A stretch of 64,000 nt of DNA from Ruminococcus sp. (GCA_017961625.1 JAGCWY010000119.1:1-64000), one strand, 5' to 3'. Shown: positions 16,492 through 25,062, counted from the stretch's first letter. The notes: a model not told the origin generated them from the sequence alone. Program-made: numbers and translations.

Positions 16492-17964
16492 TTATATCTG
16501 TGTTGAATAGTTGGGAGCTTCCTTGGTGATATAGATATCGTGAGGGTGGCTCTCCTTGAGTCCTGCGCCTGTGATGCGTATGAACTTTGCCTTCTCGTGG
16601 AGCGTGGGGATATCTACGCAGCCACAGTAGCCCATACCTGAGCGGATACCGCCCACAAGCTGGAAGATAGTATCTGCAAGTGGACCCTTGAAGGGAACTC
16701 GTCCCTCAACGCCCTCGGGAACCAGCTTCTTTGCGCCCTCCTGGAAGTATCTGTCCTTGGAGCCGCAAGCCATAGCACCGAGGCTGCCCATGCCTCTGTA
16801 TACCTTGAACTGACGACCCTGATATATCTCAGTTTCGCCGGGAGCTTCTGCACAGCCTGCAAGGAGCGAGCCGAGCATAACTACATTTGCGCCTGCTGCA
16901 AGTGCTTTGACGATATCACCCGAGTACTTGATACCACCGTCAGCAATAACTGGGATACCGTACTTCTGAGCTACACAGGCAACGTCGTATACCGCTGTGA
17001 TCTGAGGTACACCTATACCTGCAACTACACGGGTGGTGCAGATAGAGCCGGGGCCGATACCTACCTTAAGGCAGTCAGCTCCTGCTGCGATAAGATCCTC
17101 AGCAGCCTCTGCTGTAGCGATATTTCCTGCGATTACAGGTATATCTGGGAATGCCTCTTTCACCATTTTCAGGCACTTGATGATGTTTGCGCTGTGTCCG
17201 TGAGCAGAGTCGAGAACGAGAACATCCACCTGAGCGTCGATAAGAGCCTGTGCTCTTTCGAGAACATTTGCGGTAACGCCGATAGCGGCTCCGCAGAGAA
17301 GCCTGCCCTTGCTGTCACGTGCTGAGTTGGGGTACTGTACGGATTTCTCAATATCCTTTATAGTGATAAGTCCCTTGAGATAACCTGCCTCGTCAACTAT
17401 AGGGAGCTTTTCAATCTTATGTGCGCGGAGGATTTCCTGAGCCTGTTCGAGATTAGTGCCGACTGGAGCTGTGATAAGGTTGTCCTTTGTCATAACGTCG
17501 GAGATCTTAGCTGTAAAATCGGTAAGGAAGCGCATATCTCTGTTGGTGATGATACCTACGAGCTTGCCCTTTCCGTCAACGATTGGAACACCTGAGATCT
17601 TGAATTTACCCATGATCTCATCAGCATCGGCAACGATGTGATCCTCGGTGAGGGAGAAGGGGTTTACGATAACGCCGTTTTCACTTCTCTTTACCTTGTC
17701 CACCTCGTCCGCCTGCTGTTCAATGGACATATTTTTGTGTATGATACCTATACCACCCTCACGAGCGATTGCAATAGCCATACGTGAATCTGTAACGGTG
17801 TCCATAGCGGCAGTCATTATCGGAGTATTGAGTCGAACGGTCTTTGTGAGCTGAGTACCGATCTGGATCATGTTTGGCGTAACGTTTGATTCAGCGGGGA
17901 TAAGCAGCACATCGTCGAAAGTAAGACCTTCCTTCTGAAATTTGCTGTTGATATCAGTCAGCAT
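16492..17964 (-). CDS. guaB: IMP dehydrogenase
   Basis: 490-residue inosine-5'-monophosphate dehydrogenase, the NAD-dependent step from IMP to XMP in guanine nucleotide synthesis. The barrel start GLTFDDVLLIPAES, a CBS-domain pair (about 95-205, including the VGIITNRDMRF stretch), the active-site loop GPGSICTTRVVAG with the catalytic Cys, the DGGIKYSGDIVKALAAGA block and the flap GMGSLGAM are all present. AAGGAGGAATT precedes the ATG. Monocistronic with its own promoter. Confidence 0.98.
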   Translation of the reverse strand: MLTDINSKFQKEGLTFDDVLLIPAESNVTPNMIQIGTQLTKTVRLNTPIMTAAMDTVTDSRMAIAIAREGGIGIIHKNMSIEQQADEVDKVKRSENGVIVNPFSLTEDHIVADADEIMGKFKISGVPIVDGKGKLVGIITNRDMRFLTDFTAKISDVMTKDNLITAPVGTNLEQAQEILRAHKIEKLPIVDEAGYLKGLITIKDIEKSVQYPNSARDSKGRLLCGAAIGVTANVLERAQALIDAQVDVLVLDSAHGHSANIIKCLKMVKEAFPDIPVIAGNIATAEAAEDLIAAGADCLKVGIGPGSICTTRVVAGIGVPQITAVYDVACVAQKYGIPVIADGGIKYSGDIVKALAAGANVVMLGSLLAGCAEAPGETEIYQGRQFKVYRGMGSLGAMACGSKDRYFQEGAKKLVPEGVEGRVPFKGPLADTIFQLVGGIRSGMGYCGCVDIPTLHEKAKFIRITGAGLKESHPHDIYITKEAPNYSTQI

Positions 17965-17999
17965 AATAATTCCTCCTTGCAGTTGTAATATTAACTTTA

Positions 18000-18028
18000 A
18001 TGATACTATTTTTTGCGGCTTATGTCAA
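18000..18028 (-). promoter_or_regulatory. guaB promoter
   Basis: Minus strand TTGACA (18023-18028), 17-base spacer, TATCAT (18000-18005), about 35 bases before the guaB ATG. No purine riboswitch was recognised in the short leader. Confidence 0.8.
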
Positions 18029-18147
18029 TAGTTTGGGGGACAGACCGGACATAGAATTTTATTTTCAAAAACAGTCGGGTTTTGGCGAAAAAAGCAATGT
18101 GTTATACTAAAGCAATTCAGCGTTAAAGTGTCGGTGGGTATATACGT

Positions 18148-19350
18148 TCATTTCCCCGACGAAAGCCTTGCGTACTCTGCAAGTATGCCTGAAGCGTCAA
18201 CTGCGTCGGTGATGCCGTCGCAGTTCCAGTCGGCAGCCTGTTTCTGCGTGGAAGCGAATACGGCAGCCTTGTCAGAGGATATACGTGCATATTCCGCAAG
18301 CACTGCAGAGGCGTCCACGGCATCAATATAGCCGTCTCCATTTACGTCCCCCTTTTTCACAGAGGAGGATTCAAAGGCTATGCCGTACTCTTTTGCGTAC
18401 TTCTCCGCAGCAGTGTCCGGCTTGCCCTTTATCACGAAGCCTGATATATTTTCCGAAGAGGAACTCCTCACATCGTATCTTTTTCCCACGGCGTCCTTGC
18501 CTATCGCCGTTACGGAGGAGGGTATATAAAGCTCTCCTAAACCAGTGCAGCTGTAAAAGGCGTCCTCGCCGATAGAGGCTAAGTTTTCGGTCAGGGAGAC
18601 GCTTTTCAGACTGTTGCATGAATGGAAGCAATTTTCGGGAACAGTCTTCACCGACTTTCCGAAGCTCACGCTTTCAAGTGAAGAGCAGCTCATGAAGCAG
18701 CCCTTTCCGAGCCTGGTCACAGAGTCGGGGATATCCACGCTTTTAAGCGAAAGGCAGCCTGAAAAAGCATGGTCGTCGATAGTGGTAACGCTGACGGGAA
18801 TATCTACGGAGACCACCTCTGCTTTGCCGAAGAAGGCTCCCTTGCCGATAGTTTTGGTCTTATCGTATATCTTCGCGTCAGCGCCGCCTGCATAGAGCAG
18901 GAGAGAGTCGCCGTTCATATACAATGAGCCGTCGATATTGCTGTAGGTGGAGTTGTCCTTGCTGACTGAGATATCGAACAGAGCAGGACATGCGGTAAAG
19001 GCGTAATCGCCTATAAATGATACATTCTTTCCCAAAGAGAGGTTGCAGAGATTGGGACAGGTGCTGAAAGCTCTTGCGCCTACGGTCTCAAGACTGTCGG
19101 GGAGTATGCATATGGCTATATCCGTATTGCCTGCAAAGGCGTTTTCGGCTACGGCAGTGACCGGCAGTCCCTCTATCTCGGAGGGTATCATGAGCATACT
19201 GTCGCTGCCCGTACAGCCTGTAACAGTCACCTTTTTATCCTTTATCTCGTATTTCAGCGAAAAGCTCTCGGGTATATCCTCCGCCGCCCGGACGTTCCCG
19301 GCGGGCGTCAGCAGCAATAAAGCAGCCGTAGCAGCAATAGCCCTTTTCAT
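18148..19350 (-). CDS. Secreted BspA-type LRR protein with C-terminal dockerin
   Basis: 400 residues. Signal peptide (about 1-22, cleavage after VRA), a run of BspA/LRR_5 repeats at about 50-310 (AFSTCPNLCNLSLGKNVSFI, AFSGCLSLKSVDIPDSVTRL, DAFYSCTGLGELYIPSSV), then a type I dockerin at about 333-398 with two matching repeats, GDVNGDGYIDAVDASAVLAEY and a second DWNCDGITDAVDASGILAEY. It therefore docks to a cohesin but carries no catalytic domain; a binding or structural cellulosome subunit is the simplest idea. The dockerin differs in sequence type from that of the GH9 enzyme at 1859-4420. It is the last gene of the minus-strand operon, one base after the amidohydrolase. Confidence 0.88.
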   Translation of the reverse strand: MKRAIAATAALLLLTPAGNVRAAEDIPESFSLKYEIKDKKVTVTGCTGSDSMLMIPSEIEGLPVTAVAENAFAGNTDIAICILPDSLETVGARAFSTCPNLCNLSLGKNVSFIGDYAFTACPALFDISVSKDNSTYSNIDGSLYMNGDSLLLYAGGADAKIYDKTKTIGKGAFFGKAEVVSVDIPVSVTTIDDHAFSGCLSLKSVDIPDSVTRLGKGCFMSCSSLESVSFGKSVKTVPENCFHSCNSLKSVSLTENLASIGEDAFYSCTGLGELYIPSSVTAIGKDAVGKRYDVRSSSSENISGFVIKGKPDTAAEKYAKEYGIAFESSSVKKGDVNGDGYIDAVDASAVLAEYARISSDKAAVFASTQKQAADWNCDGITDAVDASGILAEYARLSSGK

Positions 19351-19351
19351 A

Positions 19352-20521
19352 TCAGAGCTCCCGGCGGCAGATATTGCCGCCTATCATTACGAGCACCGGT
19401 TCCGACATGAGATCAAGAGGGTTATCGCCCTTCCTGTAGAGCTGGAGGTCTGCGTCCTTTTCCTCTTTAAGCGAACCTGTAACATCATCTATGCCGAGTA
19501 TCTCCGCAGGACATATCGTCAGCGTCCTGAGAGCCTCGCCGAAACGGAGGCCGCCCTTTACGGCAGCCTGTGCGGACAGGGGCAGATACTGTATGGGTAT
19601 GACGGTATGGTCAGTGCATACGGCTATTTTTACTCCGCTTTCGTGGAGGAGGGAAGCGTTTTTCAGTTCAAGCCCCTTCATTTCTGGCTTGCAGCGGTCG
19701 CATATCAGAGGACCGCATATAACCGGTACTCCCTCCGCTGCGATAATATCCGCTATGAGCTGTCCCTCAGTGCCGTGGACTATTACGGGATCAAGGCCGA
19801 ATTCCTTGGATATGCGCATAGCCGTGCAGATATCGTCTGCCCTGTGGCAGTGGAAGAAAGCTTTTACCTTACGGTCGAGAAGAGGCATGAGAGCCTCGCA
19901 CTTTATATCGTACTCCGGAGGATCGTAGTTCTCGCTGTCGGAGTAGTAGCTGTCCATATCGTGGACATAGCGGCGAGCCTTGTAAAGTCCTTCACGGATA
20001 AGAGCTGTTATCGCCATACGGGTAACGGGAGTCTCCTCGCGTCCGTTGTATACGTTTTTGGGGTTCTCGCCGAGAGCGAATTTTATGCCGCAGTTCTTTA
20101 TGAGCATATCGTCTATCCGTCTGCCGAAGGTCTTTATAGCAGCTATCTCTCCGCCGCAGGCATTGGAGCTTCCGGGACTTGAAGCCACGGCTGTTATGCC
20201 GCGCATACGGGCTTCCTCAAAGCAGCGGTCAAAGGGATTTATACCGTCGATAGCTCTCATCTGCGGAGTAAACGGATCGGTGGACTCGTTGCAGTCGTCG
20301 CCCTCGAAATCAAGGCTGTCCTCGATGATGCCGAGGTGGGTGTGAGCGTCTATGAAGCCAGGAAGGAGCATACCTCCTTCTGCATCTATGCTGTCTACAG
20401 GGATATCTTCCGGGGTACCCTCGCCGAGAGCTTTTATCCTGCCCTCAACGGTCTCTATCCAGCCGCAGGGGATAACTCCCTGGGCGTCCATAGTGTGTAT
20501 CTCAGCGTTATAGATAAGCAT
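19352..20521 (-). CDS. Amidohydrolase (metal-dependent hydrolase)
   Basis: 389-residue amidohydrolase-superfamily enzyme. Signature metal-binding residues are visible: GFIDAHTHLG (HxH) near residue 60, FFHCHRADD (about 220), VIVHGTEG (about 245) and the late VCTDHTVIP with the catalytic Asp (about 310). Imidazolonepropionase- or dipeptidase-like members have this layout; substrate is not deducible. A second composite beta-sheet domain is formed by the ends, with ..GSLKEEKDADLQLY. It lies between aroK and the LRR-dockerin gene with gaps of 7 and 1 bases, so it belongs to the operon but has no obvious link to shikimate. Confidence 0.85.
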   Translation of the reverse strand: MLIYNAEIHTMDAQGVIPCGWIETVEGRIKALGEGTPEDIPVDSIDAEGGMLLPGFIDAHTHLGIIEDSLDFEGDDCNESTDPFTPQMRAIDGINPFDRCFEEARMRGITAVASSPGSSNACGGEIAAIKTFGRRIDDMLIKNCGIKFALGENPKNVYNGREETPVTRMAITALIREGLYKARRYVHDMDSYYSDSENYDPPEYDIKCEALMPLLDRKVKAFFHCHRADDICTAMRISKEFGLDPVIVHGTEGQLIADIIAAEGVPVICGPLICDRCKPEMKGLELKNASLLHESGVKIAVCTDHTVIPIQYLPLSAQAAVKGGLRFGEALRTLTICPAEILGIDDVTGSLKEEKDADLQLYRKGDNPLDLMSEPVLVMIGGNICRREL

Positions 20522-20528
20522 ACCGTAC

Positions 20529-21026
20529 TCACTTTCTGAGAGAGCGTACTATCAGCTCCGCGTTTTCCACGGGACTGCCGCTGCACTCGAGTCTTATGGT
20601 CGAATGTTTAAGATATATATCCTTTCTGGAGTTGTATAACTCCTCCAGCTGTTCCTTTGTGGAGCTGACAACGATAGGGCGGTTGGTATCGTCCTTTATA
20701 CGCTCATAGCAGACCTTGAATGGAACGTCTATATATACCACAGCTGCGCCTGCCTCTCTTGCCGCCCTTGCAGTATCCGGATTGAGCATAGCTCCGCCGC
20801 CGCAGGCTGCAACGGTGGTCTTTCCGCAGAGGGACTTCACTATCTCAGCCTCTGTCAGGCGGAAGAAGGGCTCTCCCTTTTTCTCGAATATCTCGGGGAT
20901 AGTCATTTCAAGGGTGCGGACTATGAGGTCGTCCGTATCGCAGAAGCCGCAGCCCAGTTTTTTTGCTGCAAGCTTGCCTATAGTTGATTTTCCGCAGCCC
21001 ATAAAGCCGCATAAGAATACAGTCAT
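20529..21026 (-). CDS. aroK: Shikimate kinase
   Basis: 165 residues, ATP-dependent phosphorylation of shikimate to shikimate 3-phosphate in aromatic amino acid synthesis. Walker A GFMGCGKST, the shikimate-binding DTDDLI and FR..E (FFRLTEAEIV) elements, Walker B-like CGGGAML and the lid Arg region (RPIV) are intact. AAAAAGGAGAATG precedes the ATG. The first ten codons plus ribosome site reappear, degenerated, in the chimera at 21970-22098. Confidence 0.96.
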   Translation of the reverse strand: MTVFLCGFMGCGKSTIGKLAAKKLGCGFCDTDDLIVRTLEMTIPEIFEKKGEPFFRLTEAEIVKSLCGKTTVAACGGGAMLNPDTARAAREAGAAVVYIDVPFKVCYERIKDDTNRPIVVSSTKEQLEELYNSRKDIYLKHSTIRLECSGSPVENAELIVRSLRK

Positions 21027-21040
21027 ATCATTCTCCTTTT

Positions 21041-21973
21041 TTACTTCTGAGCCTCGAAGAACTCAAGTATCAGAGCATTGGTGTTGAATCCGCTGAATTT
21101 TTCCTTCGGCCATTCATGACCGCCGTTTTTTACGAGCAGGTCCCAGACCTGTATGTTTTTATCCTTGTTTTCGTATTTTTTCAGTACTGCCTGACTGCTG
21201 ACCTCGGTCTCCACCGTTAGCTCAGCGCCGTTAGATTCAGCCCAGTACGCCATAACGTCCTCGACGGCAGGATATTTGGAATGCTTTGCGGTGCCGTCAC
21301 TATTCTTTGGTACAACATCATCCTTTGCACCGGTTATCTGAAAGAAACTTACCTTATTCCCGGATTTTCTGGTTTCCCATACGCTGTCCGTCATAATGCC
21401 GGCAACGCTCACAACTGCGGAGAAGGTGTCTCCGGCTTCCGCAGCCAGCCTGTGCGTCATGAATGCACCGTTGCTGAAGCCTGCCGCATAGGTCCTGCTG
21501 CTGTCCAGAGAATACTCCTTTTGCAGGTACTTTGCAAGAGCCGTCAGGAACTCGGTGTCCCTGTTTTTACCAGTTCCTGCACCTGCATTCCAGCCCAGTG
21601 ACGATGTCCTGTCCTCAGGGTCGGAAGCGCCTGTGACATAGACCACTGCATATCCGGCAGGATTGGCAGTTTTTTCAAACTGAACTGATGTACGGAAGCT
21701 TTCGGCGTTATGACCGTAGCCATGGAGCATAAGCACAAGAGGCGCGTTTTCTGCATTGTCGGGAAGATCTACGATGAAATCATGCTTTATGGAATCGAAT
21801 GTGCAGGAATACCGGTTTTCACTGACAAGGGAAACGTCATTCAGCGCCGGCAGTACAGGCTTAGGTGCGATCTTTTCTCTGTTGCATCCGGAAATCAGTC
21901 CGGATATAAGCAGAAAAGGACAGAGGAGCAGGGATATCCTGCTTTTGAATTTGGAAACAGTACTCATCTTCAT
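21041..21973 (-). CDS. Secreted esterase lipoprotein (PHB depolymerase / LpqC type)
   Basis: 310 residues. Signal peptide with lipobox ISGC (about residue 30), then an alpha/beta hydrolase of the LpqC / poly(3-hydroxybutyrate)-depolymerase group, which includes feruloyl and acetyl-xylan esterases (CE1-like). Visible are the oxyanion region LVLMLHGYGHNAESF (about 80), the nucleophile elbow AAGFSNGAFM (GxSxG, about 168), a likely acid Asp in ITGAKDDVVP and a His in GGHEWP (about 290). In a fibre degrader an esterase removing side groups from hemicellulose is plausible (inference). It is inserted between aroE and aroK, and its ATG overlaps the stop of the upstream chimera (ATGA). Confidence 0.83.
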   Translation of the reverse strand: MKMSTVSKFKSRISLLLCPFLLISGLISGCNREKIAPKPVLPALNDVSLVSENRYSCTFDSIKHDFIVDLPDNAENAPLVLMLHGYGHNAESFRTSVQFEKTANPAGYAVVYVTGASDPEDRTSSLGWNAGAGTGKNRDTEFLTALAKYLQKEYSLDSSRTYAAGFSNGAFMTHRLAAEAGDTFSAVVSVAGIMTDSVWETRKSGNKVSFFQITGAKDDVVPKNSDGTAKHSKYPAVEDVMAYWAESNGAELTVETEVSSQAVLKKYENKDKNIQVWDLLVKNGGHEWPKEKFSGFNTNALILEFFEAQK

Positions 21974-22098
21974 TTGTTCATGCTGTCAACAGAATTATTG
22001 GCGTAGGTGATTATCCTCGATATATCCTCAGGAGCCGCATTTTCGGCGATAGGGAGGAACTCCGCAGAGCGCAGGAAGCTGCATAAGACTAGAGTCAT
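21970..22098 (-). pseudogene. aroK/aroE chimeric remnant (42 codons), duplication junction
   Basis: Small intact reading frame with ribosome site AAAGGAGAATG. Residues 1-8 (MTLVLCSF) copy the AroK start (MTVFLCGF). The next part FLRSAEFLPI matches AroE interior FLRSAELLPI. From about residue 21, APEDISRII and VDSMNK match the AroE C-terminus. At nucleotide level 22047-22080 resembles 23735-23768, 21975-22036 resembles 23238-23299, and 22080-22110 resembles 21010-21040. The order (aroK start, aroE middle, aroE end) is what a tandem duplication of the aroE-aroK segment plus one internal deletion would leave. It is probably not a functional protein, although its stop overlaps the esterase start and may aid translation coupling. 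Confidence 0.8.
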
Positions 22099-22116
22099 AA
22101 CATTCTCCTTTGATAT

Positions 22117-23202
22117 TCATTTGTTAGTTTCGAACCTTTTGATGATTTTTTCCTTTTCTTTCTCCCATCTCCATTCGCTGAAAATATTGCAAATACTTTT
22201 AATGTCGCCGCCATCAATATATTTTTTTGCTTCTTCTTTGAGAATATCCGGAACGGGGAAAAGATATTTAGCATCTTTTCCGACGTATTTAAACCCGAGA
22301 TATTCCAGTGATGATATAAAGAAGCGGTAAGCTATAACACATTTTTCAAAATCATCATCTGTTTTTTCGAGAATCGGCAGACATTTATTGTAATACAGGC
22401 GCAGTACCTGTGTGCTTTTGGGGTCCCAGCCTGTTTTATATTGAAAATATCCTGTTATCTCACTTAGTCCGAAAACGAAGGCGTGAACGGAGAAAAAAGT
22501 ACCGCCGAGCTCACAGTAATAGCCTTGGGTATCGCAGAGCCTGCCTTCGTCTTTATATTCCGTTGTTTCGTACAAGAAGCTTTCGATGAAGGTGTCATAA
22601 ACGTTTGATATTTTTTCCCATGATGTGCAATCAAACCAGAATGCGTTCATGTTTACATGGAAGATAAGATTATCATCGTAGGGCAGATCACGCAGGTCGT
22701 ACATCAAAGCGGTTATGAACTCACGAACAGTTCTGTGACCGTCACCGAAAAGCCGCTTTGCCCGTTCAAGCTCCTCTGCGGTAAGTTCGCGGAGAGCTAT
22801 CTTGTTCACCTTTGTGTCGAGGTAGCTTTCGGAAATACCGTAATCGTCGGTTATTTTCATTTCCGCAAAGGAAGTTCTTGCGGTATATATCATATTAATG
22901 AGAGCTTTGAATTCGCTCTTTTTCTCGTCGTCAAACTCCTCACCTGAAAGAGGAAAGAAGACCTTGCAGAAGTCGTCGCATACTTTGTTCTCATCAAAGC
23001 TGACAAAAAATGTCTCGCCCTTGTCCTCGCCGAAATCGACGAGCATAGTCTGAGCATTCTCGTCAACAGTGACTGTCCATTCCTTTGTAGCACCCTTTTT
23101 CTTGATAGTTTTGCGCATTTTTTCAATTACTTCCATTGGGTTCCTTGTGCGCTTGAGCTTTAATCTGTAGAATATGGTGGTCTGGTCTGCATGTTTTGAC
23201 AT
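22117..23202 (-). CDS. Unknown 361-residue protein inserted in shikimate operon
   Basis: 361 residues, soluble, rich in Lys/Glu/Asp and aromatic residues, with no signal peptide or membrane segment. No family is recognised. The N-terminal half contains a compact beta pattern (TVTVDENAQTMLVDFGED, ETFFVSFDENKVCDDF), the rest is mostly predicted helix with FFSVHAFVFGLSEITGYF and the end KEKIIKRFETNK. AAAGGAGCATACC ribosome site before the ATG. The flanks are aroE and an aroK/aroE fossil, so it may be cargo that entered or stayed during the duplication. Base use appears more A/T-rich than aroE and aroK. Confidence 0.7.
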   Translation of the reverse strand: MSKHADQTTIFYRLKLKRTRNPMEVIEKMRKTIKKKGATKEWTVTVDENAQTMLVDFGEDKGETFFVSFDENKVCDDFCKVFFPLSGEEFDDEKKSEFKALINMIYTARTSFAEMKITDDYGISESYLDTKVNKIALRELTAEELERAKRLFGDGHRTVREFITALMYDLRDLPYDDNLIFHVNMNAFWFDCTSWEKISNVYDTFIESFLYETTEYKDEGRLCDTQGYYCELGGTFFSVHAFVFGLSEITGYFQYKTGWDPKSTQVLRLYYNKCLPILEKTDDDFEKCVIAYRFFISSLEYLGFKYVGKDAKYLFPVPDILKEEAKKYIDGGDIKSICNIFSEWRWEKEKEKIIKRFETNK

Positions 23203-23236
23203 GGTATGCTCCTTTTTAAGTTCAGAAATACGGAGA

Positions 23237-24073
23237 TCACTTGTTCATGCTGTCAACAGCATTCTCGACATCGGCAATTATCCTTGATATATCCTCGGGG
23301 GCGAAGCTGCCGCCGTACCATATCTCATGAGCCTTCACAGCCTGATATACCAGCATGGAAGCGCCTCCCACAGCTGTTTTACCCATTGCGCGGGCTTTTT
23401 TCATGAGGAGTGTTTCTGTTGGGTTGTAGATAACGTCGAAAACACTGCTGCTGTTCTCGATTATGGTATCACTTACCGCACAGGCGTCCACCTTTGGGTA
23501 CATACCAACGGGAGTCGCGTTTATCAGCAGGTCATAGCTGCCGTCAAGAGTGGATATATCTGCTATCTTTACGGAAGCTCCGCTGCACTTTGCCAGTATT
23601 TCAGCCATGAGGAGCTGGGCGTTCTTAACGTCCTGAGGTATCACGGCAAGAGTAATGTTTCCACCGTGACGGGCTACCTCTATGGCTATCATTCTTCCTA
23701 CTCCGCCGCAGCCAAGTACAGCCACATTTCCATTGATAGGGAGGAGCTCCGCAGAGCGCAGGAAACCGTCACAGTCGGTGTTGTAGCCTACAAGCCTTCC
23801 ACCGTTGCTGCTTATGCAGTTAACGGAGTTGTAGCGGAGAGCGCTTTCTGCAAGCTCGTCCACAAGACCGATAACAGTTTGCTTGTGGGGGATAGTAACG
23901 TTAAGACCGCGGAGGCTTTCAATAAGTCCACGGCTGCCTGCGATATCCTCAGGTGCTATATCTATGAGCTCATATGAGGTATCGTCAAGTCCGCTGAGAT
24001 TGAAGAGCTTTTCGTGTATGAGGGGGGACATGGAATGTCCGAGGGGGTGTCCTATAAGTGCGAATTTATTCAT
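23237..24073 (-). CDS. aroE: Shikimate dehydrogenase
   Basis: 278 residues, NADPH-dependent reduction of 3-dehydroshikimate to shikimate. Visible: GHPLGHSMSPLIHEKLF, catalytic Lys in NVTIPHKQTV, the catalytic Asp motif GYNTDCDGFLRS, the Rossmann glycine pattern AVLGCGGVGRM, and the NATPVGMYP block. Length normal. The ATG overlaps the fabD stop by four bases (ATGA), so it is translationally coupled to fabD. Confidence 0.96.
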   Translation of the reverse strand: MNKFALIGHPLGHSMSPLIHEKLFNLSGLDDTSYELIDIAPEDIAGSRGLIESLRGLNVTIPHKQTVIGLVDELAESALRYNSVNCISSNGGRLVGYNTDCDGFLRSAELLPINGNVAVLGCGGVGRMIAIEVARHGGNITLAVIPQDVKNAQLLMAEILAKCSGASVKIADISTLDGSYDLLINATPVGMYPKVDACAVSDTIIENSSSVFDVIYNPTETLLMKKARAMGKTAVGGASMLVYQAVKAHEIWYGGSFAPEDISRIIADVENAVDSMNK

Positions 24074-24978
24074 GATAGTGCTCCTTCAAGTGTTTCAAGA
24101 TCTTCAACGTTTACGGCTGTGACATCCTTCAGTGTCTTTTTTACAAGTCCTGTGAGTGTTCTTCCTGGACCGAATTCCACGAATCTGTCAGCTCCTGCCT
24201 CCTGCATAGCAGCAAGTTCGGAGGTGAAGCGTACAGGGGATACTATGTGCTTTGCGAGCATTGAAGCCATATCAGAAAAGTCTGTGAGTTCACCGCCTGT
24301 GAGGTTGGAATAGTATTTCACCTGAGGAGCTTTGAAGCCGATAGCCTTCGCAGTCTCATAGAACTTGTCAGCAGCAGGCTGCATGAGTTTTGAATGGAAG
24401 GCTCCGGCAACGTTGAGAGGTATGACTCTTGCCTTCATTTCTGTGAATATCTCACTTACCTCGGCGATACCCTCAGGAGTTCCGGCTATTACAGTCTGAG
24501 CAGGCGAATTGTAGTTCACGGCAGTGACATATCCCTCCGCTTCACTGCATACTCTCTCTACTTCCTCGGGAGCTATTTTCATGACAGCAGCCATAGCGCC
24601 TTCCGCAGAAGCCGTAGCCTCCTCCATAGCGGCAGCTCTTGCCTTTATAAGTCGGAATGCGTCCTCAAGGGATATCATTCCCGAGGCATACATTGCTGCG
24701 TATTCGCCCAGTGAATGTCCTGCGACTCCGTCAAAGGTGAATCCCCTCGACTGTGCAGCTTTAAGACATACTATGGACGTAGCCATTATAGCAGGCTGAG
24801 AGTTGATAGTTCGGGAGAGTTCGTCAAGCGGTGCGTCAAAGCAGATATTTTTCAGGTCACAGCCCAGTATATCGGAGCCGGCAGCGTATACATCCATGAG
24901 TTCCGGCATAGCCTCGGCTATGTCTTTTCCCATGCCCTCGTACTGCGAGCCCTGTCCTGAAAATAGTGCAATTGTCAT
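24070..24978 (-). CDS. fabD: Malonyl-CoA:ACP transacylase
   Basis: 302 residues. It moves malonyl from CoA to ACP, feeding chain extension. GQGSQYEGMGKD at the start, nucleophile GHSLGEYAAMYA (Ser at about 92), catalytic His in AGAFHSKLM (about 203), and the QxA-type NSPAQTVIAG block are intact. It is the first gene of the minus-strand operon and stands back-to-back with fabH, facing away from the rest of the fatty acid genes; usually it lies inside the same operon. AAAGGAAGTTATTTATT before ATG. Confidence 0.97.
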   Translation of the reverse strand: MTIALFSGQGSQYEGMGKDIAEAMPELMDVYAAGSDILGCDLKNICFDAPLDELSRTINSQPAIMATSIVCLKAAQSRGFTFDGVAGHSLGEYAAMYASGMISLEDAFRLIKARAAAMEEATASAEGAMAAVMKIAPEEVERVCSEAEGYVTAVNYNSPAQTVIAGTPEGIAEVSEIFTEMKARVIPLNVAGAFHSKLMQPAADKFYETAKAIGFKAPQVKYYSNLTGGELTDFSDMASMLAKHIVSPVRFTSELAAMQEAGADRFVEFGPGRTLTGLVKKTLKDVTAVNVEDLETLEGALS

Positions 24979-25062
24979 AATAAATAACTTCCTTTCTGTA
25001 TGTTATCTCCAATAGTATTGGTGAAAATATCCTGATGCTCAATTGTAAATTTGTGAGAAGTG

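Noticed and set aside
17965..18147. Purine riboswitch before guaB
   Set aside because: The leader from promoter to ATG is only about 35 bases, too short for one.
19043..20182. 379-codon open frame on the plus strand
   Set aside because: It is antisense to the amidohydrolase and LRR-dockerin genes, has no ribosome site and its translation is low in recognisable motifs; the minus-strand genes have clear families.
23327..23977. 216-codon open frame on the plus strand
   Set aside because: Antisense to aroE, which is unmistakable.
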